The notes beneath the pieces are model-generated. The model made no database searches. It worked only from the letters and a program-made list of their open reading frames with translations, and had not been told where the DNA came from. Below, piece after piece: positions 10,521 through 23,199 of a DNA stretch of 64,000 nt (position 1 is its first letter; every line of letters begins with the position of its first letter). The position numbers and the translations under genes were made by a program. The DNA lies in contig JAQFVV010000012.1 in the NCBI GenBank assembly GCA_028023455.1, forward strand, positions 15,888,364-15,952,363, given 5' to 3'. This DNA is from Epiperipatus broadwayi. Lineage: Eukaryota > Onychophora > Udeonychophora > Euonychophora > Peripatidae.

Positions 10521-12583
10521 TTAATATTTTGGTTGTTTTCTCACTTACTGGACGAGCCACCAGTGATGCTGCAGAACCATCAAGAAACCTGTAATTGATA
10601 AATTTCTATTCAAAAGTCGGTAAAAATCGCTCAATTTGAGAAATAGTACCCCCCCCGCACGCGAAATCAGTCAAAATCGATCAAATTGAAATGTAAAACA
10701 AAAATCGGTCAAAATCGCTGAAATAGAAATTTAAAACAAAAGTTTATTAGAACATCAAATTGTCAAATGGTAGACCCCCCCCGCACAAGAAATCGGGCAA
10801 AATCGATGATAAAACAAAAATCGGTCAAAATCGCTGAAATAGAAATTTAAAACAAAAGTTTATTAGAACATCAAATTGTCAAATGGTAGAACCCCCCCCC
10901 CCCGCACGAGAACCTACGAAATTAAACAAAAACATACTAAATCTGAAAGCGATTTAAAAAAGAATCACTCTGTTATCTAACTAACAGATATAATAATAAT
11001 TCAAACTTTGATAACAGACTAATACATATTAAGTAATCAATGTTCGTATTAACCTATAATAGCGTCATTAGAGTTTAAATTCAGTTAATGTTACTCTATT
11101 ACTAGTTTATATCATAAATTATTGCAAATACTCAGATTAAGTCGCACACATATAAAATTCAACAAAATAGAAATAAAATAATCAGAATAGAAAATTGAAA
11201 TTTAAAACAAAAGTTGATTAGAACATGTGAGGCGAGTAATGTTTAGAACCCCCCCCCCCGCGCACGAAGGGTTCAATGAAAAATAAAGTGCAAATTATGA
11301 ATGCTATTTTTAAAATCCTATGAAATAAATGAGAAAAAAAAACTAATAAAAGCCTACGAAATTAAACAAAAACATACTAAATCTCAAAGCGATTTAAAAA
11401 ATAAAAGTGAAAGTATTTTTTTAAAAAATGGAAAATAATACTTTTTCTCATTTTAAATTATAAATCAATAATATCAACAAATTAAAAATCCTTTTTTTTT
11501 TCAAAAACTTTATTTTCTTGTATCAATACTGAACATATATTTATAAGTTGTGAGAGGAGGGAGTTTGAAAATGGTAAATGTAACAATTTATATAATACAA
11601 AACTCCAACGTTTCAACTGTTTTTATCTTCTTACAGTTATTTTTGGAGTTTTGTATTATATAAATATGTTCAGTATTGATATAAGAAAATAAAGTTTTTG
11701 AAAAGGAGAAGGATTTTTAATTTGTTGATATTATCGGAGAACATATATATTTTAAAAGAAAAAGTGATTATACATTTGCAGTGTTATATGATTATAAATC
11801 AAATAATTTATATATATATGCATTTTCTCAAAATATTGATCCATCAAGCTTTCTGGGGTTTTTTGGTGGGGGGGGGGTCTAAACATTACTCGCCTCAGAT
11901 GTCCTTTTTTAAATTTCAATTTTTTATTCTGATTATTTTATTTCTATTTTGTTGATTTTATACATGTGTGACTTAATCTGAGTATTTGCAATAATTTATG
12001 ATATAAACTAGTAATAGAGTAACACATATTAACTGAATTTAAACTCTAATGATGCTATTATAGGTTAATACGAACATTGATTACTTAATATGTATTAGTC
12101 TGTTATTAAAGTTTGAATTATTATTATATCTGTTAGTTAAATAACAGAGTGATTCTTTTTTAAATCGCTTTCAGATTTAGTATGTTTTTGTTTAATTTCG
12201 TAGGTTCTCATGCGGGGGGGGGGAGATTCTACCATTTGACAATTAGATGTTCTAATAAACTTTTGTTTTAAATTTATATTTCAGTGATTTTGACCGATTT
12301 TTGTTTTACATTGTAATATCATCGATTTTGACCGATTTCTCATGGGGGGGGGAGGTCTACCATTTGAAAATTTGATGTTCTAATAAACTTTTGTTTTAAA
12401 TTTCTATTTCAGCGATTTTGACCGATTTTTGTTTTACATTTCAATTTGAACGATTTTGACTGATTTCGCGTGCGGGGTGGGGGGGAGGTACTATTTCTCA
12501 AATTGAGCATTTTTTACTGATGGTGGTTCTGCAGCGTCACCTGGTGGATCATCCAGTAGGTGAGAAAAAAACCAATATTTTAA
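10521..12583. mobile_element. Foldback element FB1: nearly complete 2-kb palindrome with mirrored C/G tracts
   Basis: The two halves are reverse complements from the outer ends (AATATTTTGGTT, then TCTCACYTACTGGA) to an apex at about 11609-11646, where TTTATATAATACAAAACTCC pairs with its complement. Each arm carries three or four copies of a subterminal unit of about 120 bp: AATCGGTCAAAATCGCTGAA, AGTTTATTAGAACATCAAAT, then a homopolymer. C-tracts lie at 10648, 10774, 10892 and 11249; G-tracts at 11867, 12213, 12344 and 12474. No transposase frame is present, so it is non-autonomous. Its outer sequence (GATGCTGCAGAACCATCAA, AAACCTG, TGATAAATTT) matches the ends of the larger element at 37576-46688, so both belong to one family. 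Confidence 0.85.
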
Positions 12584-15500
12584 AATAATATTTTAAAGTT
12601 ATAATACGTCATATTTTATTTTTTGAAATTTAATTGTATAAGAACGTAACAGTATGCAAATTGGGTATCAAATGAAAAGTAAGAATTCACCAATAGGATG
12701 AGGTATTTCATAGGATATAAATACCATTGCATGGGGGTGTCAAAAGGTGATCAAATGAATCAGTGATCGATATCAGTAGCTATCGAGGTGATAGTAATTT
12801 TAAATTTTATTATTTTAGTCAATTTTTTAGTGCTCTCGTACAATTTATTTTGCAAAACTAATAGGATATTTATTTAAAAGTATTTGCAAAGTGAGTGTAA
12901 AATAAATATATTTTAATAACTTCATTTTAATATGCATTGTTAATTTTAAAGTTCTTTTACCAGGAGTATTCATCAGAAACTTAATATAACTTCGCAGTAA
13001 AAATATGGAAATGCCAATAAGTAAAATGTCTTTAATGGAAATTTTAAAAATAGATATAATAATTGTGAATATAATATTAATAATATTAACCAAGAGGACT
13101 ATTCCAGTAAGTAAATTATTATTATGGACATTGTACAGGAAGCTTAATAGAAAAGCTGTTTGCCGATTAAAAGTAAAATACGCATTATATTATATAACAA
13201 CAAGACAGTCTTGTCCAAGATTAATAAGTAATATGACAAGTATATTATATAATATTTTATGGAAAACAATGCTATAGAAATAAATGTTATATCCTTTTTG
13301 AAGGAAACATTTAAAATATTTGCAAGAAATTATTTTAAGTAAAGACTAATGGAAAATATTTATGAAAGCGTATGTTATAAAAACCTGAGGTATATAGGGT
13401 TATACGCGTTTATAAAAGATTGTTTAAAAAACTGAATTTTAAGACAAGAATGAAACTGCTGAAAATAAGTAATAAATAGCAATAAATTTTCCTAAAGAAG
13501 AAACCTACAGAGAAAAGGAATATATGAATAAATAAAAATATGGAATTATGGAAATATTTTATATTGCGCAAAAAGTTTATCCGGATAGTTCAAGCTAAGC
13601 CAAAGGGACATGATGCATCATTATGCCAATACGGAATATTCTAGAATAGAAGTTTCAAAGGATTATTTTAAATGTTATGATTTTATTATGATTTTAATAA
13701 TCATTGTTCTGGACAATAGAAACATAGACTATTATTCTATTAACTTTTCCAGAACATATTGATAATTATTTTATTTAGTTTTTCAAGATTTTCAGACATC
13801 GTATTATTTTTTTTATTATTCATTTTTAAACTTTGCTCACCGCCGCCGGAAACAGTTTTGTCTTGTTCGTCATCAAGCAAGTAAAAAGACTTAGCAATGG
13901 GGGAGTTGTAAAAATTGCTCTTGAAGAGAACATTAAAAAAAAAAAAAACTCTTGAGAAAGGAAATAAAAAAATATTTGAATTTTCTAAAGAACATTCGTC
14001 TCAGCTGAATGTTTACGTAAATATGATTTTTTACTTATTTATTATTTTTAAAATGTAATTTGTTGGTTTATAAGAGTAGGAACATGAATATTAACTTATT
14101 GATAATATTATAATATTATAGTAGAATAATTTAAATAAGAACATTTAAATAAAAGTATGGATTGTATTTCATGTATGCAGTGTTGTATCTAATTGATGGA
14201 AAAAGAAAACTGCAAAGGCGATGACAAGTCAATATCACTTGGTAATAGTTAATGAATATTGATATATTTTATGATGTATATTTTGTTTTTTCTTTTTTTT
14301 TGCAGATTGCCTATGAAATATAATGTACGGAAGTATAAATGTTGAATTATATGCAAATACATTTGTACAACACTTTTAAATTATGAAATTAGGATTTATT
14401 TTGGGAATATGCATACTATAATTTTATACTAATAATCTAACACAACATGATGATGAATATTTATGTGATTCTTTTTAAAAACTTTCATATTATTGGATGT
14501 TCAAAGTATTTATATGACTAGTTTGTATGTATTTAGAATATAGAATAAGAAAGTAAAGCAGACTTTTCTTGTGGATTAGTGAGATCACTCTAATTATAAT
14601 TGAATTTTGTTTATTATGTTGAATATGTAAGTTAGTTATTTGTCGATGTAAGATTTGATAAATCTTTTAGAAATAAAGATAAGATAGTGACTTGGTTGTA
14701 ATGGTATGAACACGAACCCAAGAGATGTTATTAAGGTAGGATGTAATAAGGGAATATGAATAGTATTTAGTAATCTTAGTAGATATACAATACAGTTAAC
14801 AATCCCTGTGGGTGTATATTTCTTTGTGGGCAGTGTTTATTTTAGATATTGATGTTTTCAATAAAGCTGAAGGAATAGCTTTGACATCATTGATAGTATT
14901 GGAGGACATTAGACAGAATAGGTCATGCCTCTATTTCTTATAGATACACTGTGCCATGGTATTTTTCTCCGATATGTGCTATGAGTTATACTCTAGTTTT
15001 TCTTCCCTAGCCTATACATCTATTTGCTATCTAGATTTCCAAAGTAACTACATTGCATAGTATGGTATATTTTTAAAAGAAGTAATAGATAATTTAGAGT
15101 TTAAGATATGCTATTGTCTGAATGAGATAAGTTCATTTACTTGTAAGAAGAAGTAGAATTTGTGCAAATTGGAATTAAAAATCCAACGGATCCAAAAGGA
15201 AAAAGAATCATAAAATATGTTTAGATTTTATTTTGGAAAATAAAATAAACTTCAGGAATAAAATATGTAAAGCAAAGTAGCTTTTGAAATATTAAATAAC
15301 TTTTCAATATTTTATTTCATTTTTAAATGAGTATTGCATATTTTTAAGATAAAATGTTATAAAATAAAACGATATAAACAATAAGCATAGGTACAATTTT
15401 ATATTTATTAAATAATAGGGAATATATCAATGATTACAACTATATAGTATTAGAGTAATATGAAATGGGATGTATTATATTTAGTAATCATAGTGTAGTG

Positions 15501-17103
15501 AACGATATCCACACAATCTAGTAATAAATTATCAGTAGATATTTTATATGATATCTTTTAACATTGCAAAATGAAATTTTCTAGTGAAAAATATCCATGC
15601 TCTCGATTATTATTATTATTTTGTTTTTCCGTACTATGTTTCAATAGATGTTGTTAATAAAAAAAAGAAGCATAGTTAAATAATAGTTAAAGATATAATA
15701 TATTTTAAATAAGTACAAATAAATGTAATTTTATCATAAGATTGATCACAAAGGGATCAATAAAATTGTATTGTTTTATTATTATTACTTTAAGTCAGAG
15801 TGAAGACTTAGCTAGGTTCAAATAAAAAAATGTATAACAATGCAAATTTAGGATGTTAAAATGTAAATATTGTAAATAAATTGTTATTTTGTTTTAGTGT
15901 TATAATAAAACTTTGTTAAATTTGTTTTTCAAAAATTTGTGTGTTATGGTTATTTAATTTTCCCATCATAATGCATTTAAAACACAGAGTCATTGAATTA
16001 AACATAATATTTTTGCACAGAAATAAATAAAGAATTATTTTAAGAATTCAAATATTTTCTTGGTATTTATTTATTTAAATAATCACATTTTATATTATCT
16101 TATGGTCATAAATTAATTATCATAATAGTACATCGAATTATATGCTATTAGTCGCCACACATATTTTTTTCAGATTACCAAATGCTACCACATATTTATT
16201 ACGTTATTATAGGAAGATAAAAGATTATATTATAGTATTTTTATTTATTTTTATTACGGTAATAAAATTATAGTGAAGAAAAGATACATAAAAGTTAGTC
16301 CATCCAATGAAGAATATTATTATTTATTATTATTATTAGTTTAAGCATAGTAGAGTATGACATAAAAATCCCTTGTCATGTTTTACTACAGTGATTTTAA
16401 TTAACTTAGAATAATTTTATGAACCTGAGATTTTATTGAGCTAAATTATTGTAGATAAAAGCTTAAGATTTAATTATTAGTTTAATCTTAATGAGTAGGA
16501 GTTATTAAAGTCGTAAGAATACTATAAGTTTATTTATTTGAGATAGGAATAGGGGGATAGTGTTCTTATGTCATTGAGGTGGTATCCTGTAGGATATTGG
16601 CTCAATGTAATCTTGTCATCTGTATTTTTACTTCCAAGTCTCATGATATAATTAAATACTTACTTAATTTATTTTTATAAACTAAACCTTATTCTTATTT
16701 TTGAATTTGAGCTAGTGGAACATTTAATATTAATGCAGAATATTTTATTTATTAATTATTTGCATTTAACTAAACATAATTATTAACTGAGCTAACCCAT
16801 TTTTATTTAATACTATATTGCCTGGAAGTGAATATGCAAATGACATGGTTAGAATATATTAACACATATTGTCATTATTGAAAGTTTAAAGATCAGAAAA
16901 CCTAAAAAAAATTGACCATCTTAATTGTGAGTAATTATGTCCTAAATTTAAGTATACAAGTATTTATGAGCATATCTCATAATGGGAGATTAAAAAGAAA
17001 GCGATACATATCACCTGTAGCCTGCATTTAATTTGCATCCAATAGTAAAAATATCTTTATATTCATACTCTGCACTTAAAATTAGTAATAGAATAGAAAG
17101 AGT
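12584..17103. other. AT-rich DNA without a recognised gene
   Basis: No exon, RNA gene or shared repeat was found. Overlapping frames of 82 and 90 codons on opposite strands at 12845-13277 consist of Ile/Lys/Asn-rich translation typical of random AT-rich DNA. A CpG-containing patch occurs near 13840-13890. The long poly-A run at 13933-13946 and TTA-type microsatellites (15606-15620, 16317-16335) are low-complexity. Confidence 0.5.
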
Positions 17104-17108
17104 TTACT

Positions 17109-17596
17109 AAACACAGACTAAAATATGGTTAAATATTTATTAAATCAAAAAATATACAAATGTGTATTTATAATATATACAACCATTATACTTTTGCCTG
17201 ATACGATTGGCTTGGTATAGCATTTAGTTGCCATATAACTGTTAATGTAAGGGACTTTAAGTACTCGTCTCACGACAACTTGCCTCATGTGTGATCTAGA
17301 TTCTAGCAGCTTCCAGTTCTGTATGAACTTGCCTCACTGTTTTAACTATATAGCAGACAACATATATACTGCCGGTCAGTTTTGATATTTAATGTTGTCA
17401 TCCTTTATCCCCAACTGGACTTACTATTTGTAACCAGATTTCTTCCATAATGAAAACAATCATATTTACTGAACATCATCACTCATGTGTTATCTATTTA
17501 TATAATTATTCGTATATGACAGTGAATGGTCAATCAGATCAAGATAAGATGGAATCTGGACTAGTTCATTAGTTGAAGGTAAGTTGAGACATAACA
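17109..17596 (-). repeat. 3' LTR of the minus-strand element
   Basis: It aligns along its length with 19314-19930: shared AATATACAAATGTGTATTTA, CATTTAGTTGCCAT, CTAGCAGCTTCCAG and AAGATGGAATCTG blocks. It is followed inward by the polypurine tract. Confidence 0.85.
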
Positions 17597-17611
17597 TTCC
17601 CTCTCCCTAGC
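17597..17611 (-). other. Polypurine tract
   Basis: The minus strand reads CTAGGGAGAGGGAA immediately before the TGTTATG start of the 3' LTR. This is the position and composition expected for the plus-strand primer of an LTR retrotransposon. Confidence 0.75.
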
Positions 17612-17887
17612 TAAAATTAGCCCTGAAGAATGTTGTCATTCAGAGGATTTGGTAGATGTCTACATTGCTTTCTGGCTTCATCAGGTTTGATGACTTTATC
17701 AGCAGATTCACTGTCTTCATTTGTAGATCTGGTAACTTTGAACCTTATAAACTCTTCACTGTTGACTGGTAACTCTTCATGGTTGGCGATTCTTCATTAT
17801 TGACTGGTGTATGTATATATAGTTCAACCTTAGTTGTTTTCTGATTTTGTTGTGTTACTGGCCATTTATTGTTTGAACAACCAGTGT

Positions 17888-18960
17888 TTATAATTCTTTT
17901 AACTTGATTACAACTGCTGGAACCAATTTGGTGATTCCCTTGAACTTATGGCATAGGACTTGAACATCTATCTGCATTTTAGCACTTTTATGGTTTATCC
18001 TACATTTCAAAGCTAGTTTATTATTAATCAGCTCTGGGTAGATCCTATTAGATTTTATTTTTGTGAGCTGATTCACTTTAGTTACTGTAAAACTGAGGTG
18101 ATTGAAAATTGCTATGCTTACCAGCAAACACAACAAGAGGCGAATAAATTCTTTTACTACGCATAGTAACTTTAACTCTTTCTTGATCCAAGAGATATAT
18201 TTGATTGTTTTGATAGTCAGTAATTACTCTTCCTAGGTTGCTGGATGATGATTATTTTTTTTTATTAATGGTATCCCATATAATTTTTGACACAATGAAC
18301 ACTGCAGTTCCATTGCAATTGGTGTATTGTTAATAATAATTTGCATTTGAAAGCTAAATCAGTGCCTCTTATGTTATTAATGCAAACATTGATATTATTT
18401 GATTTCATATTGTCCTTCTAGCTTTTGGAATGGACTCTTCCATTCTCTTCCGAGCTTCTTGTTTTTTTGTTTTTAAAAAATAGCTTTTATGTGACCTACA
18501 CACTATATACTAGTGTGGACGTTTGATGTATGTGCTTTGCTTTGTCACATCTATAACAAACTTTGATGATATTGTTGTCAGTAATAAATCCTGTAAGCTT
18601 TTTCTGATCAGGAATATCTTTAAACGATTTGATTTTGCAATTCATAGCTTTAATGCTGGGACTACTTTTATTTTAAGGAGCAGTCTGTCTTGGTGTGGAT
18701 TCAGGTAGAGTTGCCTCAGAAACAGCTGGGTCCATCAACAGCTTGACTAAGATTGTGGTCTTTCATTCCACAAAGAAATGATCTCTCGAGACTTTGTTGA
18801 CAAAGTCTTTATAGTTGCAGTTAAGATCTAGCTTTTGATGTTTAAAAGCAAAATCTCTCATTTTCTCCCACTCCCTTTGTCAAGTGATATCTGCATTATT
18901 GTTAGAGTTTTAGAATAGAAAAATACTGTCAGTAGAGATAATGTTTTGTCTTATTCATGC
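17888..18960 (-). pseudogene. Decayed gag and protease-linker region of the LTR element
   Basis: Read on the minus strand with several stops and shifts, the order is as follows. A gag C-terminal piece resembles the Ty3/Gypsy DLxCxYxxF segment (complement of about 18803-18828). A nucleocapsid-like knuckle CYRCDKAKH follows (complement of 18532-18558), with the last Cys replaced. Then comes a protease-to-RT linker-like piece, KVTMRSKRIYSPLVVFAGKH (around 18118-18176). The usual family order gag, zinc knuckle, protease is kept. No catalytic DTG/DSG could be read, and no RT follows before the 3' LTR, so the element cannot encode its own mobility. An 82-codon frame at 17888-18136 is the largest surviving piece. 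Confidence 0.55.
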
Positions 18961-19258
18961 TCAGTTAGCAACATGGGGGCTGCCTGCGCAAGTTATGTCT
19001 CATAGGTTTGAGTTCCACATATAGGTACAAATGTCGGTAATTTTAATTCAGGTTTTTTAATTTGATTAGTCTGCATAGAGAAAAGCACTCGATCCACCAC
19101 GTAAGTGACCAGTGCCAATTTTAGCCATTTTGATTTTTTCTCTCTCTTTCTGCCATGAGAGAAAAATTTTCAACTTTTTTGTATAGTTAATGAGTAATCA
19201 CTTACATTTGATTTTTTTAGATTTCTATTAACATGCTAATAATATTAGCTGTCAATAT

Positions 19259-19276
19259 CCTGTCATGACTATGCCA
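19259..19276 (-). other. Candidate primer-binding site
   Basis: The minus strand reads TGGCATAGTCATGACAGG, starting with the TGG that pairs with a tRNA CCA end, about 37 bp inside the 5' LTR edge. I do not assign the tRNA. Confidence 0.5.
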
Positions 19277-19313
19277 ACTGTTGTGTTTATGTGTATTATT
19301 TATAAACACAGAC

Positions 19314-19930
19314 TTGTAATATACGATTAAATATTTATTAATTAAAAGAAATATACAAATGTGTATTTACAATATATACAATTGTTATAACTTTTCATCT
19401 GACACCATTGGCTTGATATGCATTTAGTTACCATGCAACTATTAATGTAAGACCCTTCAGGTACCCTTCTACATTTATGTATCATTTCCAGCTCTACTGT
19501 GACAGCTTGCTTTGTGAACAGGTTTGGTTGACACTTTCACCCTTTTCTGTGACAGCTTACTTCATGTGTAAGTATGATGACCCTTCCAGCTGTACTGTAA
19601 GAGCTTGCCTCATGTCTGATCTAGGTTCTAGCAGCTTCCAGGTTTGCTTTAACCATATAGTAGACAACATGTGTGTTGCTGTTTAGATTTGATAGTAAAT
19701 TATTGTTATCCTGCTTTATCTCCAACTACACTAACTTTATAGCCAGATCTCCTTCCACAATGAAAACAATCAGATTCACTGAACATCACCATCCATTTGT
19801 CTGATTCTCCTATTGGATATATGTTAACTATTCATATAGCCATTAGTCTGTGGCAATGAATGCTCAATCCAATTCAGATAAGATGGAATCTGAACTAGTC
19901 CATTAATTGAAGGTAAGTTGAGGTATAACA
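19314..19930 (-). repeat. 5' LTR of the minus-strand element
   Basis: It is homologous to 17109-17596 but longer, because the segment containing CCTTCCAGCT(C/G)TACTGTNA and the AGCTTGC(T/C)T box is repeated internally (19485-19610). It ends in ATAACA followed by the TTACT target duplication. Confidence 0.85.
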
Positions 19931-19935
19931 TTACT

Positions 19936-20037
19936 ACCTTCGAATTTTTCAGACGCTTATTCCTAAGGTACAGCCTTAGTAAATATTACTTAATATAATA
20001 ATGTGCGTTTAATAAAATTTATAATTACAACTTTATA
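19936..20037. repeat. Fragment of the structured satellite
   Basis: It matches the end and start of the unit seen at 29060-29165 (CTACCTTCG, TTTTTCAGA, CAGCCTTAGTAAATATTACT, then TTTATAATTACAACTTTA). Only about 100 bp is kept; it directly abuts the LTR element. Confidence 0.8.
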
Positions 20038-23000
20038 TTATTTAAAAAGTAATATATTTTAAAAACATTTATTAAATTAATATATATATATAAACATTTC
20101 TGTTCAGACATTCATAGTAATTAAAATTTTTCTATGATGATTAGTTTTAGCAGTTTACTTTTTCAGATTCTCTATTCCACTTACTAATGCCAGATGATAA
20201 TCATGTAATAGTTTATTTGTTTAAGGGTACTATAATATATAGAAACTGAACTGGATTCAGATTTATATGGCTTAGATTGAAAATATTTATATATTTTTCA
20301 GTTTGACTGGGTAGCTTGATAATATAACATAGAGGTAAATGATAACAGCTGGAAGATCCATTAGATCCTTAAGGTCCATCAGGTGCACCGTTCCAACTTC
20401 TAAAACTTCTCACAGATGAAAGCCATAAGCCTGAAACTAGTCAGAGAATTTTGGATAGCACAGGATACGGATTTATTAAGCACTGGCATCTATCGTTATT
20501 TACTAAAATTGATAGTAAGTGGAATAAAGAAGATGAAAAAGTATCCTGCTACATTAGCTATATGTAAGCTGATGTTATGTGATAGTTTATTGATTTAAGA
20601 TCAATTTTACTAAGATATCAATCTTTTGTTTTTGTTCTGAATGAGGACTTTATTCAGTCTTTATTGACAGCTATTTTTAAATTAATGAAATTAGTGGTAT
20701 TTTGCTTTATATGTCACATCTATATAAGTACAATAGCTATATATGAAAAGTTGTTTTTCCTGCGTTTAGAAGTTTAAAACAAATATTGTTAATAATATTA
20801 TCTAAATATAAATAATTATTCATTTACTTAAATATTTTTTACTTACATATGTATTTATATATGACTATAGTGGGGCATCATGTATATAGTTACAAGACTT
20901 TTAATGAATAGCATAAATTAGTGACTATCATATATTTATAATATTAATGCATAAAAGCGTAATGGATTTATGTTAATTTTCTTTTTTGATAACAGTAAAA
21001 ATAATATGTGTATACAGCTATATTACATTTTAATGTTAAAACTATGTATATGTGTTAAGACAACAATAAAAGTAATATTAATAAAAAAGATAGGATATTA
21101 TACTAAACTGCATAGTTTCAAATATGCATACATTAAAGCTGCCACATCTGTTGTCTTAACATTCATTCCTTCTATGCACTATCTGAAAATTGTAAACAAA
21201 CAAAGTTAAAATCCTTAAAATTCATAAATTAATTAGACAAATAAATTTTAAGCCTTGCATTATCAAGAATCTTCTGTCACATATTTTGTTACATTATAAA
21301 AACAAGCAATATATTTTCAAATTACAAATCTTAAATATTTAGATATTAGTATAATTGATGAGGTACACTTCAATAAATTAATCATTAAATTAAAAATATA
21401 TATAGAAAATATATATTGTAACATAAATAACGTGATCAAATATTATATTACCATTGTTTAACCTGAGTAGTCTATAATATATAAGATCATAATATTATAA
21501 CTTAATATACGAAAAATGGTAACTTAAATTTTTATATCAAAGAGAAAAGAATTGTAATATGCAACTTGCTGAGTATAAGCTATTTAACAAACGCTCAGAT
21601 GATGAGTTATCAATCATATTAAGGAGACTCATACACATAAATAGTCATCGAAATTTAATGCTTTCAATACTCAAGTAAATATTAATTATAAATAAAATTA
21701 TCAGTGGCTTAAATTCCAGTTTCTACTTAAGATTTCTAAAGATATTACAATATCAATAATTAGAAACAATAATGCTTGGAGACTAGTCATTTAAGGTGTC
21801 TAGCCTATTTCAAATCCTAGTTATGCAGGCATTGTATCATCAATAAACAAGTAGAAACTATAAACAAATTATTAAGATCAAACTACTATAACTCAGGAAA
21901 TAACATCAAGTGGGTGAGTACATTGGTAACTCAAAATATCTCAGGTATACAGACAGTAGATTTTATCCACTTTCATCTCTTGGTTTGATGTTAAGTGCAT
22001 ATTTAAGTAAATAACCAGTGAATATGGTCTAGCAGGGCACCACTAGATTATCTGAACTTAGACACAGTTATATCTTATAACCTTTTCACATGTACCGGGT
22101 TTGAATCCCTTTTGGTAATTTATTTCTAACAAAAATAGAGGATTTTACTTTTAGACCCATATCACTGTATGCACTCACATTTAGGTAAACATAAAACGTC
22201 CTTAAACTAAAGTGGAGTATATAAAATTCATTAGACAGAAATCATTTCCTAGATCTTAACATAATAAATGCATTTCAATATCTTTATAAGTTTTACTAGC
22301 TCAGATTATACTATTAATTTAGGATGGCAATTCACTCATCCTGACATGACATATATGATGGAATGGTGGTTATTATAATTATTCACGAATGTCAACTAAA
22401 TACCATGAAATCACTTATTTATCTATGGCCTTTGAACATTTATCTAGCTCATTAATCAAAACGTGATGATGATGATGACAATAATAATAGTTCCATCCAC
22501 AGCTTTAGGACTAAGCCTAATTATAAAACTTAATTTTAAAAAGAAATTCATAACCATTGCTTAATCTTAATATATCTAATTAAATCTTAAATAATCAATA
22601 TTAACCATTGAAGATGAATAATCACAACTAATAAAGAATACTCTCAATGAACTATATACGCCTCGTTTAATAAAACAAATTAACATTTATTAAATTATTA
22701 TGAACATATACAAACAATTCAAAGATAAAACTAAGAATTTATATGAACAATAATGATAATAACAATAATTGATTATTTGGCAATCATAGGATTAATTTCG
22801 AATTCTTCCCCTTTCTCGTCAAATATATAATGTATATTAAATTGGATACTAAGTTTGCTAAAGTTTTCAATTCACAAGAAAATATTTCATAAAAAAAAAA
22901 ATATTCACTCTTTTTTTTTCTCTTTTCCACACATACTTTTATAATCTAATATGTAAAATAGAATGATGAAGTAGAAACATGTTAGTGAAATTGAGAGAAG

Positions 23001-23199
23001 AAGATTTCAAGAAACAAGTTTTTAAATTGCTTCTCCCACTTCCCTATTAAACTACTCTTAAGATCGTTATATCTTAAATCAAAACAAAAATAACCTAATA
23101 TTTTTAACGCTATAAATGTCTATTATTCTTCCATCTATACGCAATTATATCCATTGTAATTCAAAAATAATTCAAAAACTTTGCGTGAAAAATCTACTT
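20038..23199. other. Mostly featureless AT-rich DNA around the hammerhead copy
   Basis: Apart from 20396-20453 and its flank to about 20530, I see no gene. A possible Pol III pair lies at 22025-22036 (TGGTCTAGCAGG, A-box-like) and 22098-22108 (GGTTTGAATCC, B-box-like). The spacing is longer than in a normal tRNA, so at most a SINE or tRNA relic. A GAT/ATA microsatellite is at 22465-22488. Confidence 0.45.
20396..20453 (+). ncRNA. Hammerhead-ribozyme-like motif, best preserved copy
   Basis: CAGATGA (CTGATGA with one substitution) is followed by AAGC-CATAA-GCCT as helix II with one mismatch, an intact GAAAC (20433-20437) and TAGTC (20438-20442), giving a minimal helix III and a GTC cleavage site. 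Helix I pairs AAAACTTCTC upstream with GAGAATTTT downstream. The downstream sequence (GGATAGCACAGGATACGGAT, then GGCATCTATCGTTATTTACT) is a diverged version of the module after the 5596-5654 motif, so the copies belong to one retroelement family. The U4-to-A change may weaken cleavage. Confidence 0.65.

Larger units (their letters stand above)
17104..19935 (-). mobile_element. Truncated Ty3/Gypsy-like LTR retrotransposon
   Basis: Two direct repeats, 17109-17596 and 19314-19930, flank about 1.7 kb of internal DNA. The unit is bracketed by a 5-bp duplication TTACT (17104-17108, 19931-19935). On the minus strand the LTR begins TGTTATNCCTCAACTTACC. A polypurine tract (17597-17611) abuts the 3' LTR, and a TGG-starting candidate primer-binding site (19259-19276) lies just inside the 5' LTR. 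Remnants of gag with a zinc knuckle and a protease-like linker are present, but the RT, RNase H and integrase region is missing. The LTRs differ visibly, the right one by an internal duplication, so the insertion is not recent. It landed beside or within a satellite copy. Confidence 0.85.

Noticed and set aside
12845-13277. Two overlapping opposite-strand frames of 82 and 90 codons
   Set aside because: Ile/Lys/Asn-rich translation of AT-rich DNA, no motif, no splice or start context.
22025-22108. A-box and B-box pair suggesting a tRNA gene
   Set aside because: Box spacing is too long and neither acceptor nor anticodon stem can be drawn.
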